From Fusarium oxysporum f. sp. lycopersici 4287 (lineage: Eukaryota; Ascomycota; Sordariomycetes; Hypocreales; Nectriaceae), in contig NC_030986.1 of NCBI RefSeq assembly GCF_000149955.1, positions 243,298 to 307,297 on the forward strand: a stretch of 64,000 nt of DNA, written 5' to 3'. A program made the translations under genes and the position numbers. The notes below the pieces were generated by a model. It was not told the DNA's origin. It saw nothing but the letters and a program-made list of their open reading frames with translations, and ran no database searches. Of the stretch, positions 10,453-21,330 are shown one piece after another (the first letter of the stretch is position 1; every line of letters begins with the position of its first letter).

Positions 10453-12016
10453 TTAAGCCTGGGCCTCCTTTACATGGTAGCTCTTGAGCTTGACAAACGC
10501 ATCGAAGCCGCGAGGCCCCAGTGTACAGCCCAACCCTGACTTCTTCCATCCAGTCCAGGCAAGATCCTAAGTGACTTCTGTTAGCAGGCGGACCCAAGTG
10601 ACTCTCATCTAGGGTTACTTACAGGGTTAGGGTAGTCGCATCTATTCACAAAGACAGTACCAGCTTCGAGCTGATCAATTAGCTCGTCCCCGCGGGCAAT
10701 ATCCTTGGTCCAGATACTGGCAGTCAAACCGTAGTCGCTATCGTTCATCAGGCGCAGGGCTTCCTCATCATCCTTGACTTTGGCAACGGGGATCACAGGA
10801 CCGAACGTCTCCTCGCGCATGACATCCATCTCATGTGTAACGTGGGTCAAAAGAGTAGGGGGGACATAGTTGCCCGTGGGGGATGCACTGAGGAAGCTCT
10901 CGTTCTTAGGCGTCGCATCCACAGCGCCCTTGGCTAGAGCATCCTGGATCTGTGCATTGATGTTGTTCTGAGCAGCGCGGGAAATGACTGGCCCAACCAT
11001 GGTGTCTGCCTCGAGGGGATCACCGAGCTTGTACCTGACGGTTCATTAGGGAGAGGAACAGAAAGCTCTTTCTGGGTCATTCGCTTACCTCTTGAGCTCT
11101 TCTTGGACTTCACGGACAAAGGCATCGTGCACATCAGCATGGACATATATACGCTCAATAGCACAGCAGCTCTGGCCGGAATTGAAGACAGCGCCATCAA
11201 CCAATTGAGCGGCGACGTACTTGAGGTCGGCATCGGGTCGAACGTAGGCCGGATCATTGCCCCCAAGCTCCAGGTTGACAGGAATGGTGCGTCCACTGGT
11301 GGCTTCACGAATGGCCAGACCGCCGACTGTGGAACCGGTAAAGCTGACGAGGCCGAGCTCAGGGAGCTTGACAAGCTCCTTCAGCGCTTCCGGATCCCCA
11401 GATTGGACAACTTGAAGGACATCCTTGGGCAGGCCAGCCTTTTTGAAGATATCGACGAGGTGCTCTGCAATGAGAGGTGTCTGGGGGGAAGGTTTGAGGA
11501 TAACCGAGTTTCCTGCTAGCAGGGCGGGAATGAGAGCGTTGACGATGATGAGATAAGGGAACTAGATGAGGAGAGTTGTTCAGATACATTCTGTAAGCAA
11601 CAAGATAAAGTACTTACGTTCCAAGCAAAAACAATAAGCGTTGGCCCGACAGGAATCTTCTTGATCTCCCTCCGGAATCCCTTCTCGGGGCGTCCCGGCA
11701 GACTTGCCAGTGCCTCTTCAGCAATATCGAGGAGATAATCAGCGCGCTTCTGCATGGTCTCGATTTCCTTATGGCTCGCGGCAACAGGCCGTCCCATATG
11801 CTCAGCGAGTTCATGGCCAAGTCCGAATTTCCGTTCCTGAATTCCAGCGAGTCCCTTCTCCACTATCGCGCGTCGCTGGGCCAAGTCGAGCTTGCGAAAG
11901 GACTGGAAGGCGATTAGAGATCGCCGAGCTATGTCCCGCGCCTCATCAAGGGAGGTCTCTGGGAGCTCACAGACGACTTTGTTTGTTGAGGGGGAGATGG
12001 TCTTGATGGAAGCCAT
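10453..12016 (-). CDS. NAD(P)-dependent aldehyde dehydrogenase
   Basis: Exons 12016-11618, 11561-11089, 11034-10623 and 10566-10453 give 465 residues with phases that fit. ALDH signatures are present: the cofactor region VGPTLIVFAWN joined to FPYLIIVNALIPALLAGNS, VSFTGSTVGG, the glutamate in LELGGNDP, and the catalytic cysteine in FNSGQSCCAIERIYVH, then EETFGPVIPVAKV and GWKKSGLGCTLGPRGFDAFV near the end. It oxidises an aldehyde to the acid; the pathway is unknown. It lies between the GS-like enzyme and a divergent SDR, so a role in the same amine or amino-acid catabolic route is plausible. The 465-residue length is near the family's usual 470-500. Confidence 0.9.
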
Positions 12017-12796
12017 TGTGTCTGAGGAGGCGAAGCTGTACCGGTCGTGAAGAAGATCGTGGACTAATTAGACGGGGGGCGACAATGTGAAGAGTTTCGT
12101 AAGTTTCGTATGTTTCGACGCCATACATTGGACATTAAATATACAGAAACAATGGTTCTTGTCGTGATGCTGTGTTTTGTTGACTCAGAGAGTTGAAGGT
12201 CATAAAGTTGCAGTAGATGGAGGGCTACTGTCCGCGTGTTGGAGGAGCATGATGGACTTGTAGCGGAAGCGGAAAAGGAGGTGATTGGAGATGCGGTCGA
12301 ACTGCCATCATGACCTGTCACGCGGAAAGGTCTGGCTAGGTAGCCTATGATGCCGTTTATGCTCCCGTGAAAGGCTACGATAGTGTAGGTTACTAGGTAC
12401 CTTGCGTGTTCGCCCAGTGAGTGGTGCGGGGAAGAGTCCGACGAGACAACTGATAAGTGTTGGAGAGAGCCAAGGGCCATTGTCCAATCAAATATCGGAC
12501 CGCGCTTCGAACAAGGGTCGAAATACCTAGCAGTAGCGCAGGACAACGAATCCGCCTCGACTCGACGGCCAGCCCATTTTGTGTCTACGAGGATGACCGG
12601 CGCGAAGCCGTACAACAGTAATTCGTCCGCCGTGAGCAATCGCGAACCCCACGTCTGCATGGTGCATTCCATGTATGTATAAAAAACACCATACCTGATA
12701 CAATGCAGCCCCGATATCATCAGCATTCCATTGCCTCGTCAATCCTATCAACGATTCATCAATTCATCGCACCGAAACCCCTTCATACACCTCACA
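12017..12796. promoter_or_regulatory. Divergent promoter of ALDH and SDR genes
   Basis: A 0.78-kb gap between divergent starts, containing a TATA-like TATAAAAAA at 12678-12686, about 110 nt before the SDR start. The 220-codon minus frame at 12064-12726 has low-complexity content, no domain and overlaps this promoter, so I treat it as chance. Confidence 0.5.
12678..12686 (+). promoter_or_regulatory. TATA-like element upstream of the SDR
   Basis: TATAAAAAA about 110 nt upstream of the ATG at 12797. Confidence 0.45.
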
Positions 12797-13805
12797 ATGG
12801 TCGGGAGACTTGAAGGAAAGAACGCCATCATCACTGGCGCAGCCGGGTATGTTTCTGAGTCGTCTTTCTATCCCGGTATAGCTACTTATCTTCAGCAAGC
12901 GGTGTTGGCCTCGAGTCCACCATCCTCTTCCTTCAACAGGGCGCTTCTGTCCTCATGACGGATATCAACAACGCCGCCCTCGAACGAGCCCTTAACAAAG
13001 TCAAAAGCGTTGTACCGGATCCCACCGGCAGAGTAGAGATAAAGGTCGTCGATGTGTCCAAAGAGGAGCAGGTTGAGGCAGCTGTAACACATCTGGATGC
13101 CTGGGGCGGCGTGGATGTCGTGTTCAACAACGCAGGCATCATGCACCCCAAGGATGGCGACTCGGAGGAGTGTCCGGAAAGCATCTGGGACTTGACGTTT
13201 AATGTAAATGTCAAGGGAGTCTGGTACGGTTCGAAGCATGCCGTGCGATCGCTGAGGAAGCATGGCAAGACCAAGGGCAGCATCATTAACACGGCTAGCA
13301 TGGTTGCTATTGTCGGGGCCGCGACCCCTCAGGTTGCTTATACTGCCAGCAAAGGTGCTGTTCTTGCTTACACTCGTGAGATGGCTATCGTTCACGCACG
13401 CGAAGGCAAGTCAAAGATCTTCTTAGCCCCAACCCATGCATACTGACAGTTGTCTTGCACAGGCTTCCGCTTCAACTCACTTTGCCCTGCACCACTCAAG
13501 TAAGTCTCGATGCCAACGGTTACATTTCGCATGGAAGCCTGTTCACTGACATTGTCTTTCTCACCAGCACACCCATGCTCCAAGAGTTCCTCGGCGACGA
13601 CAAGGCCAAGCGATTCCGCCGCGAAGTCCACTTCCCCACTGGTCGATTCGGCGAGGCTATCGAGCAAGCGCAAGCCGCAGTTTTCCTGGCCAGCGATGAG
13701 AGCAGTTTCGTTAATGCACATGACTTCGTTGTTGATGGCGGTTTGACCAAGGCTTATGTCACACCAGAGGGTCCTGCCACCCAGGCCCCCAGGAACCAGG
13801 GATAA
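12797..13805 (+). CDS. Classical short-chain dehydrogenase/reductase
   Basis: Exons 12797-12846, 12900-13405, 13463-13499 and 13568-13805 give 276 residues. The cofactor motif TGAAGGVG is formed across the first splice, NNAG follows at about residue 100, and the catalytic YxxxK is in AYTASKGA; the tail FVVDGGLTKAYV is typical. The enzyme would oxidise or reduce a hydroxyl/keto group with NAD(P)(H). The second intron (13406-13462) begins GCAAGT after GAAG, a near-perfect GC donor, and only that choice keeps HAREG-FRFNSLCP in frame. It is divergent from the aldehyde dehydrogenase and followed by a convergent regulator gene, so it probably belongs to the same catabolic group. Confidence 0.88.
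13406..13462 (+). other. GC-AG intron in the SDR gene
   Basis: The donor is GAAG|GCAAGT and the acceptor TTGCACAG; 57 nt with CTGAC as possible branch site. The GT at 13410 would break the conserved SDR frame. Confidence 0.7.
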
Positions 13806-13864
13806 TACAGTCTCATAGCTCATCTCATAACATAATTGACGTGTCTGATCATATTTTAATGCCC

Positions 13865-15802
13865 TCAGGCAAATGAGATCCATATTTCGTGCTCGTACAT
13901 GATCTGACAAATGATCCAAGGGCTCTGTTCCCTTTGAGGTCGCATCCATATGTGCTCTAGCAAAGATAATGTGGAAGATATGTTACCAAGCCCAATTGTG
14001 AGAAACATTGTTTGTAGACGTTGGCGAAGAAGTTCCCGACGCTCCTCATCGCGGGTGCAGGATCCGATCACCGCTAATGCCCAGCACATACTTGTGTTGA
14101 TGCGCGCAGAAGCTGGAAGCTGTTCGAGGTATGAAAAGGCGCTTGCTAGTGTGTGTTCCAGGCTCAGTTGTTGTGTCAATTGTCTTTCATCGCCGACTCC
14201 AAGAGCCGTGAGCAAGTAGAGATGGACGGCCTGTTGGAAGATGTAGCCACAGATGGTGACCTCAGAGCTTGCCGAGGGCGATGGGACGAATGAAGTGATC
14301 TCGAACTGGAGACTGCCAAAATTAAGGAAGTCATCTGCCGCTGGGAACGGCGGATCAACACTAGCCGCTACTATTCGATGACCAAAGTCGAATATTCGTG
14401 GGATGAGAAGAAGCAACGAAAGCCATGAGCCGCAGAGTTGGCCCACGTAACCAGATTCAGCCAAAGATTGCGCCTTGTGCTCCAGATCAGGTGATAGCAA
14501 AAGTCCCGTACCTGCAGACGGGTCTGTAGAGATCATGCTGATAATTGCAGTGTAAACGTAGTACTCGGTGACAAAAGCGCACAGTCCATCGGGGAGAAGA
14601 TGAGGTAGCTTTGTGAGCAGATCTGTGACGAGTGGCCCGACGGCTTGTATATGATCAAAGATGACCCCGTTAGTATCGCCCTTGGCGGTCTGATAAGGGA
14701 GTTAGCTCACTGCACCGTTTCTCAGATAGATGGAAACCTATCAAGCGCACCTCGGTAAAACACATGATCAACGCACCGATGGTGACCCAGAGTGGATTTG
14801 ACTCAGTGCCAGCCAGGTAGTCATTAACAGCCTTGCGAAACAGACGGATTGACTTGGTGTAGTAGGTGTGAGCTATCACTTCCGACTGGTCCCCTGCATC
14901 CAAGACGGCTCGATGCGAGGCACTCTGCGACAGCATGAGCTCACGGACGATAGGATTGGCGAATGAGAGCGGTATGAGCTGGACGATGAAGGGGTTCGCT
15001 GTGGTTGAGCCATTGCCCATGCTCACGGCCGTGCGGTCTAGATAGTGGCCCATCACTCGAATGCCCTGTCCGTCAGGCCAGGGAGAATTGATGGGTTACC
15101 ATGGGGATGGACTGGGCTCGATGAGAGCTCTTGGGCCGAGATGGGCCCCCGGACAGACTGACGAGTGCATTACTGACGCTGTCTTGAAATGGGGGGATCC
15201 TCGATCGTTTCATCTTCCTCGAATGATTGTATAGCCTGTACCTCTGTCTGAGTCTCGTCGGCGTGGCCATAATCCACTTGATCCAAGTCGTGGTCTGCGA
15301 CGGAAACACCTGTCGCAGGAGCGACAAAGCAAAACTGCAATGGTAGATCTTGGGCACTACTGCTACTCTGTAGCCGTAACAAATCAGAGTCAACATATTC
15401 ATGATCGGCGTCCAAGGCTAGAGAATCCTCCAATACCTCTTCTATACCCATGTCGACGTCAAAGCTCTGTAAAAATCGCCCCTCATGACTATCCAGGGTC
15501 GGACTTTGGGCCGGGGGCTCCAAGCTGGGTGAATCATTGGCAATTGGCGGTGACTGCAGCGGTAGTTGAGGACTGGGCCATCGGCATTGTATCTTGTTGC
15601 GACGACATCCAGAACAAACTGGCCGTGTCTCGTCGCACTTTTTCTTGCGGTTCCGACAAGTGAAACAACCTGTCTTGACCCTGAGGATCGGCTTCCGCCG
15701 CGCTCGAGTCCCAGTGGAGGGGGGCTGTGTTGCCTGTGCTGACATTTTGGTTAGGGGATTGGTTTCTGATTGTAACTGTGGAAAGGCGGGGTAGAAGGAC
15801 AT
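13865..15802 (-). pseudogene. Zn2Cys6 transcription factor with an apparent 1-base frameshift
   Basis: The N-terminal zinc cluster reads GCFTCRNRKKKCDETRPVC then SGCRRNKIQC (residues about 45-75). A Ser/Pro/Gln-rich linker follows, then a fungal-specific regulatory domain with YLDRTAVSMGNGSTTANPF. Exons fit as 15802-15174, 15116-14751 and 14689-13865. At about 15055-15057 the frame breaks: LPGLTDRAFE reads straight to TGA, while MGHYLDRT lies in another frame; the exon sum is one base short of a multiple of three. A single missing base there restores the conserved domain, so it is either a recent pseudogene or a sequencing deletion. The first intron (15173-15117) lacks a clear branch site, so that boundary is uncertain. 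By position it would regulate the 3.4-18 kb group. Confidence 0.6.
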
Positions 15803-15988
15803 GCCGCTAATAGGTAGTCTACAGACATTATGTAGGATTGCCAGATCACGTGTTAAGCCTCACGTAGCTCAAGTTACCTCTCGAACATGGATGTTTGCAA
15901 GTATAATCCAAGCCCTTTGCTACTGTATTGCTCACTAACTAAAACTGGTCTTCCCTCTGCTGCACTGCAAGCTAAATGGAAATCCATC

Positions 15989-17871
15989 CTAGTAAATGTA
16001 ACGGAAACCTTTCTTCTCATAATCTGTCAGATCTCCAAGTTGATCCTCAACTCGGACAGAGACATCTGTGCCTTCGGCCTTATCCCGCTTCCGGTTCTCG
16101 ACAATGCAGCCACCAGCGTATGCTAGAAGGGCGCAGATAGCTGTGGCCTCAAATCCGAGAATAGAGTTATATCCGGTTGAATAGTGAGGAGCTTCAGCCG
16201 CCCGAAAGACCTGCGGACCAATGATGTTGCGATGCAGTAAGCCAGGAATATAGTTGCATTAACTGTGAGCTTCTTGGTGTGTCCAGAAACATTGCCCATG
16301 GGGAGGGTAAGGGCTAAATTATGTTAGGATTCAATATAACAAGGTTTCAGCCGGATCAACTTGCCAGTAGCATAGGGACCCCAGAAAAAGTAAAAGAAGT
16401 AGTACGCCATAAGTCGTCCAACCCTGTTCTCGTCGGGGAGTTCTTAAACCTGTCAGCAAAGGTACATTTCATTGGCCGAGGAGTTTTACCCCTGATGATG
16501 ATGGAGCAAACCAGCGGCACCAAGCAGCATGCAGCTGCTGTGTAGCACCTTTTGCTGTGCAGCCACTGCTGGGGGATTGCGACTATAAAACCTGCTAGAC
16601 TCTGCATCATTCCGGTTGGCATCCCGAGAAGTGTTGTCTCCAGCCTTCCATACCCCAGACCCGAGACGATCTGCGCGGCAAAAGTAACCAAGCCACCAGT
16701 GGGGACATTCATGGAGAGAAAGAAGATGAATAAGAGATATGTCTTGTAATCGGTGAAGGCCTCACGGACTTGATACCACTTGAACTCCTGTACGTGTTTC
16801 GTGAGTAAAGCTTTTGGTAGATAAGGAGAAGGCCTTGGGATCCCGCTCGTACCTTGTTCTCGATACCGGTCATGTTATCCCGGACTCGATCCAGAGCTAT
16901 ATATTTCTGCCGCCCTTTCATGAAGTTGTCCCCGAGAGGTGAGTCTGGAAGCCAGATGGTGAGTATGGCCCCCCAAATAAGTGTAAAGCCGCCAACGACG
17001 AGAAACAGAAGTCTCCAGGAAGCGATACCTGTCTCTACGTGGCCAATGCCGTAGGATACGATCCCAGTCACCAGCTTGAATCAAATCGTTAGTCCACATC
17101 AATTTGCGAGGCCATTTCGTCAGGTAGGGATAGTCCTTACACTTGAAAAGGCGGTAAAGGTAATAGCCATACGCACCGGCTGCTCCGACTTCTTGTACCA
17201 CATAGTGTTTAGAATGGTGACAGCTGGGAAAAGAGGCGCTTCAAGAGCCCCCATGATGAATCGGAGTACCATTAAGCCGGCAGCGTTCTGAGTAGCTCCG
17301 AGGCACATGACAATGGCTCCCCATCCGATGACAGCAACGCCGACAGTCTTTCCAACAGGCATCTTCTGAAGGATGAGATTGGCTGGGTACTCAGCGATAA
17401 GCCAGCCAAAATAGAAGATGGAGCCAACTGTTCGGAGTGACGGGTGGTTAGCTTTTCCCCTGCCTCGTTAGACCAAGAGCACGTACCCCAGCTATATTGT
17501 TGTCCCACGAGGTGAGTATCCACGGTCATTCCGTATAGAGCCGCATTGGAGATGAGGATTTTCTGTACAACATACGGTCAAGATATGCTACGCCAAAGAC
17601 ACGAGGATTCACGGCTTACGTCGACAGCAGCAATAGTTATTGTACCAATTATCAGCGGCATCAGACGGAAATCGATTCGGCGAAGAACCCTTTTTGCCTC
17701 GGATGGCTCATAATCGCTCCATTGATGCTCATACTCTCTGAGAAAAGCAGCAGCAGGGTCAGTGGGAAGATCCGCATGTGACTTGGCGCTTTTGATGGAG
17801 CCAGCCTCAAGATTCTGCTTATCCGAGTCATGAATCTTGAGATCATTTTGAGTGTTATTTATTTGTGACAT
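15989..17871 (-). pseudogene. Dal5-like MFS (allantoate/anion permease family) with an apparent 1-base frameshift
   Basis: Seven exons fit: 17871-17620, 17562-17487, 17427-17141, 17074-16853, 16787-16490, 16442-16365 and 16313-15989. The protein shows the family's DFRLMPLI start, FYFGWLIAEYPANLIL, RFIMGALEAPLFPAVTILN, WLPDSPLGDNF, LPDENRVGRLMAYYF and the C-terminal DLTDYEKKGFRYIY. In the last exon FLAYCIA and NIIGPQVFRAAEAPHYSTGY are in different frames; one A appears to be missing near 16230, and the sum of exons is one base short of a multiple of three. Family members import organic anions such as allantoate, ureidosuccinate or vitamins. Intron six is GC-AG. It is probably part of the nitrogen group. 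Confidence 0.7.
16314..16364 (-). other. GC-AG intron in the Dal5-like MFS
   Basis: Donor ACTG|GCAAGT, branch CCTAAC, acceptor TTTAG; 51 nt. Needed to join GPYAT to ALTLPMGNVSGHTKK. Confidence 0.7.
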
Positions 17872-18377
17872 GGTGATGTAGTTTTGAAAGCAAAAGCATG
17901 TAGGTGATGAGAAATGAGATGAGCACCGTCTGAACTGCAACTTGCGACTTTTTATCATTAAGTCAACCGTGCCTATCTATCCCATTAAAGACCATGTGTG
18001 TCTGTGACGCCCATAGGTCAAAGTCTAGACCGAATTATGGCCCCCGCATTTGCCAGGAAGGTTTAACTGTGGCTAGGTCGTGTCTCCGTCGCACAAATGT
18101 CCGACCAGCGGAGTTTGTCCGCCTAAGAGGCTAACCTCATCCTGGTTCGAGTAACGGCACTGCAATGTAAGACAGACTTTCTGTCAAGTGAAAGGGGAGG
18201 ATGGGTGAGTTTCAGGCCCACGCTGGCGAAAGAGGGGCAAGCCAATGTGTCTATATATTACCATCGACATCGATCATGCTGTTCTCACTACCTACCATCC
18301 TTTACCATCAAAAACCGGCTTATCACTCCCTCACTTTTCACGCTCTTTTTCAGCGTCACTACGTACCATCAACCACA
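17872..18377. promoter_or_regulatory. Divergent promoter of the Dal5-like MFS and the SnoaL-like gene
   Basis: A 0.5-kb gap between divergent starts. A TATATA-like run near 18250 lies about 130 nt upstream of the SnoaL-like ATG. No gene seen. Confidence 0.4.
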
Positions 18378-18903
18378 ATGGCCATCTTGAACTATGTAGC
18401 CGACCCTGCTCTCCCCGGCCCCGTAAAGGAGGGCATCGACGAACTTTACGATTATGCAGATAAGAAAGACAAGTGCGCTGAGTGGGCAAATTGTTTTAGC
18501 AAAGACGCCAAACTAATCAAGGGTGACTACCAACCAACTGGGATACCCGGTAAGTTAGAGACAACTTTATTAGTCGCGAGGTTTATTTCTAACGAACATA
18601 ATCCTTTCAAGCTCTGGTTGATTACATGGAAGGAAGCTGGAAGAACACCGAGTCTCGCGTACACGATGTGAAGAGTGTTTCAGTAGTCAAGAGCTCTCCT
18701 CTGACCATCAAGATTGAGGGCGTCACAACATATCAACGTACAGGAAACAAGGAACAGAAGGGCACTTGGACTGCTCAGCAACGTTACACTGAAGAGGATG
18801 GTAAGGCAAAAATCGACGAATACAAGATTGACTTCGTAAGCTATATGTATACTATTATATTAATATCGGCACTGACATAACTAAACAGAACATGCTGTAC
18901 TAA
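18378..18903 (+). CDS. Small SnoaL/NTF2-like protein
   Basis: Exons 18378-18549, 18612-18835 and 18889-18903 give 136 residues. The protein starts MAILNYVADPALPGPVKEGI, has the acidic/aromatic helix region DELYDYADKKDKCAEWANCF typical of SnoaL/NTF2-like folds, and later alternating strands with VTTYQRTGNKEQKGTWTAQQ. The last exon has only five codons including the stop. No catalytic residues can be assigned with confidence; such proteins may be small hydrolases, isomerases or binding proteins. It is divergent from the Dal5-like transporter, and may be linked to it in function. I cannot name a substrate. Confidence 0.75.
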
Positions 18904-19073
18904 TGGAGAAACACGACGCAGTCAGTAAAAGGAACCTGAAGTATAAAGTATATATATAATATTTACTTTTTCCCACTCCAAATTGCATACAATTATTTAC
19001 TAATTAACAACATCTGACATTCTTATGATACTTGCTTATACATGAAAGCTCCGACTTCGTTGTGTCGATCCTG

Positions 19074-19764
19074 TCATGTCGGAACGCAAAAGCCAAACAG
19101 GCCCAGGCTATCCAGATCAAGATTAGGTACAAAGCCTATCGCTTCCATATTGAAATCCTCAACGGACGATCGCTTGATTATGTCCTGGATGAGAGCCACC
19201 ACTGCATGATGAACATGCTGAGACTTGAGCTCCATGACCACAGCTTCCATGTTGGCGATCCATTCTCCACTAGATCCTGAGGTGAGGCATCGTGTCAACG
19301 CTTCCGGACTCTCAAGCGCTGTTTGGTTAGCAATTGCTTCACCGTAAGAAGACTCGAATGTCTTGTCCGCCAAGAGTTGAAACGCCTGGAAATATACCAC
19401 GGATTGGGGCCATCGTGTTGAGAAATTCTCCAAGGTAAGGCGGCAGCTCTGTATGCCGTCTAGTGTGGCCTCATATGAGAATATTGGTGTTTGCATTGTC
19501 CGAGGGGTGATGAAGTAGCAGTAGAGCAACATTACTCCAAGGCGGAACTGATACATGAGCTATAATTACGTCAGTTTCTCCAGTAGGTAAAGATTGATAC
19601 TACGAGTTCAAAACTTACAGCAGTCCAAGTCTAGTAGATAAGGGGGTTCGATTGTTGGGATTGACGAAACGTGCGACAAGCCTCGCTACAGCACTCGATC
19701 AACTGTCCAATGTCTTGAACACACAGTATGGAGAGATTCTCCTGCATGAGGATCGAGACCCAAT
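19074..19764 (-). pseudogene. C-terminal remnant of a fungal transcription factor
   Basis: Reading minus, a fragment with SILMQENLSILCVQDIGQL, then ACRTFRQSQQSNPLIY is followed by TAG (19633-19631) and TWTA, then after a standard intron continues as LMYQFRLGVMLLYCYFITP to a stop at 19074. The order of motifs resembles the far C-terminus of Zn2Cys6/fungal-specific-domain factors. There is no room for the zinc cluster or the rest: the 5' side abuts the Helo/CRIB gene 3' end at 19786. I read it as a truncated relic with a nonsense codon. Confidence 0.55.
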
Positions 19765-19785
19765 ACTCACAGAATATAACAGACA

Positions 19786-21129
19786 TTAATTATTGGGGTC
19801 CAGAGGGGCTCCTCCTGTGGTTTGCTTATGAAACTGCCATGGGCCAACCATCTGTGACCCCTGCGACGCACTTCCTGCATCTTGGGAAGCATGTTCACCA
19901 TTCAACCTCCTCTGCCACTCTCTAGGTAGACCCTGAGTATAATTAGCCCGTTTCATATAGCTATTAAGAGCACAGGGTTATGACATGCAGTAAACTGCCC
20001 CGTTGAGCCGTCAAATCCAATATGAGTAACATGGTAGGGATTTTCTGGTGCACTCACCACTGGCTTCTTGCGCCTTCTCGCAAAGCGTCCGAGTAGCCGT
20101 GGAGGTGCCTGAGCCTGGTTCGTTGGTGGAAAGATGTTGTCCGCACCATTTTGCGTCTTTTGCTGTGAGGTAGAAGACTTGGAAGCCTGAGAACTATCTG
20201 AGCGTACCACAGCCCCTTCCTCGCCAAATACATAGCATTCGTTGTTACTCAAATCATTGGAGTAAACTGGCAAGGCGTAGAAAGAGATGTTAGACACTTG
20301 AGAGAGGCTTAGGTTGGAGAAAAGAGACAGCGCAGTCGTGTACAATGCAGTGCTTGTAAGAGATGTCATAGATTGTCTACCTATGGCGCGGTTGTACACT
20401 CGAGATGCCTGCAGATCCTGGTCGAATGTGAATTTGATGGCGGAGGCCTGTGTGTCGATGAACGAAAGAGATTTTGAGCCTCGTGCCTGTCGAAGGGTAG
20501 AGACATCGTCTCTCCTAGATTCTGCAATAATAGAACCCTCTCGCTCAAGCCCTCTGATACGACTGGCAAGATCTTGGTTGCTTTGGAGCAATTCCTCGAC
20601 AAGCTTGCAGAGGTGGTGAGTTGAACTTTGGGCTTCTTTCATAGTTTCACTGATCTGTTAGTATAAGAAAAAAGACCCAGATATAATATAAGAAAACTCA
20701 CCACTGCAAAACGGTCAACATCAACGTCAACGACGACTTGTGATTTTGAAGGCGCTGGACAATAGCACAGATGTTAGACTCTTGTCGAGCCCACTTCATC
20801 TTATCAAGAGTCCCCATGTCAGGGCTCAGATTCAGCTGGTCCATAAGGCTCTGGAGATCCGAGAACGTAGTGACGCATCCTGTCAGTGTAGTAAGAACAT
20901 GTTACAAAAGAATCAATGCCCCTCGTTCACCGGGGGCTTGAGCCTGTCCGCACACATAGGCCTGAAGCGATCCAAGTGCCGCGGTGATATCGGCTACTTC
21001 AAAGACAAGATGACGTGCAAGTTGAGGGGCGTCTCTAGCGTTGGTCGCGAATGTCCAAAGGCATGACGTGATCTTGGCTCCGGCGCCTAAAAGTCCTACA
21101 ACGGATGCCGAGACGGATAAAGGATCCAT
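19786..21129 (-). pseudogene. Helo-like N-terminal plus CRIB-domain protein with one in-frame stop
   Basis: The N-terminus MDPLSVSASVVGLLGAGAK is the fungal Helo-like/signalling leader typical of NLR-related proteins. Exons 21129-20702, 20649-19989 and 19932-19786 sum to 412 codons with a single interruption: TAA at 20904-20902 (codon 76), between ALILL and HVLTTLTGCVTTF. CAA or GAA to TAA would each be one change. A coiled segment (KEAQSSTHHLCKLVEELLQ) leads to an FARRRKK basic patch and a CRIB/PBD motif ENPYHVTHIGFDGSTGQFT continued across the last intron as GLPREWQRRLN. CRIB motifs bind Cdc42/Rac GTPases. I infer a former signalling or incompatibility-type protein, now probably null unless read through. 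Confidence 0.7.
19933..19988 (-). other. GC-AG intron inside the CRIB motif
   Basis: Donor TTTACT|GCATGT, branch GCTAAT, acceptor ACTCAG; 56 nt. It splits STGQFT from GLPREWQ, which must be contiguous in CRIB domains; the alternative GT donor four bases on breaks the frame. Confidence 0.65.
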
Positions 21130-21330
21130 GGTAGCAGAATAGGTGAAAGGAAAGATAGAAGGAGAAGCATTGAAGTGGGGTTGGGAGCCGAATTGTCCTA
21201 TTTCTTCTGGTGAATATGCACTGCCTCCACCAAAATCACAAGGCAGATTCAGCCGCACTAAACAAGGCGCCTGCATGAATACGACACCACGGGAGAGTTT
21301 AATTGGGCAGATAATTGGAACGTCGCCTAT

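Noticed and set aside
12064..12726. 220-codon minus-strand open frame in the ALDH/SDR promoter
   Set aside because: No domain, low-complexity composition, lies across the divergent promoter and its TATA box.
15079..15112. 34-nt intron (GTAACC...GACAG) in the left Zn2Cys6 gene
   Set aside because: Too short, and it needs an additional upstream frameshift; a 57-nt intron plus one missing base explains the frames better.
20876..20902. Short intron removing the TAA in the Helo/CRIB gene
   Set aside because: A GTAACA...GACAG interval of 26-27 nt is below a workable length and leaves the frame wrong downstream.
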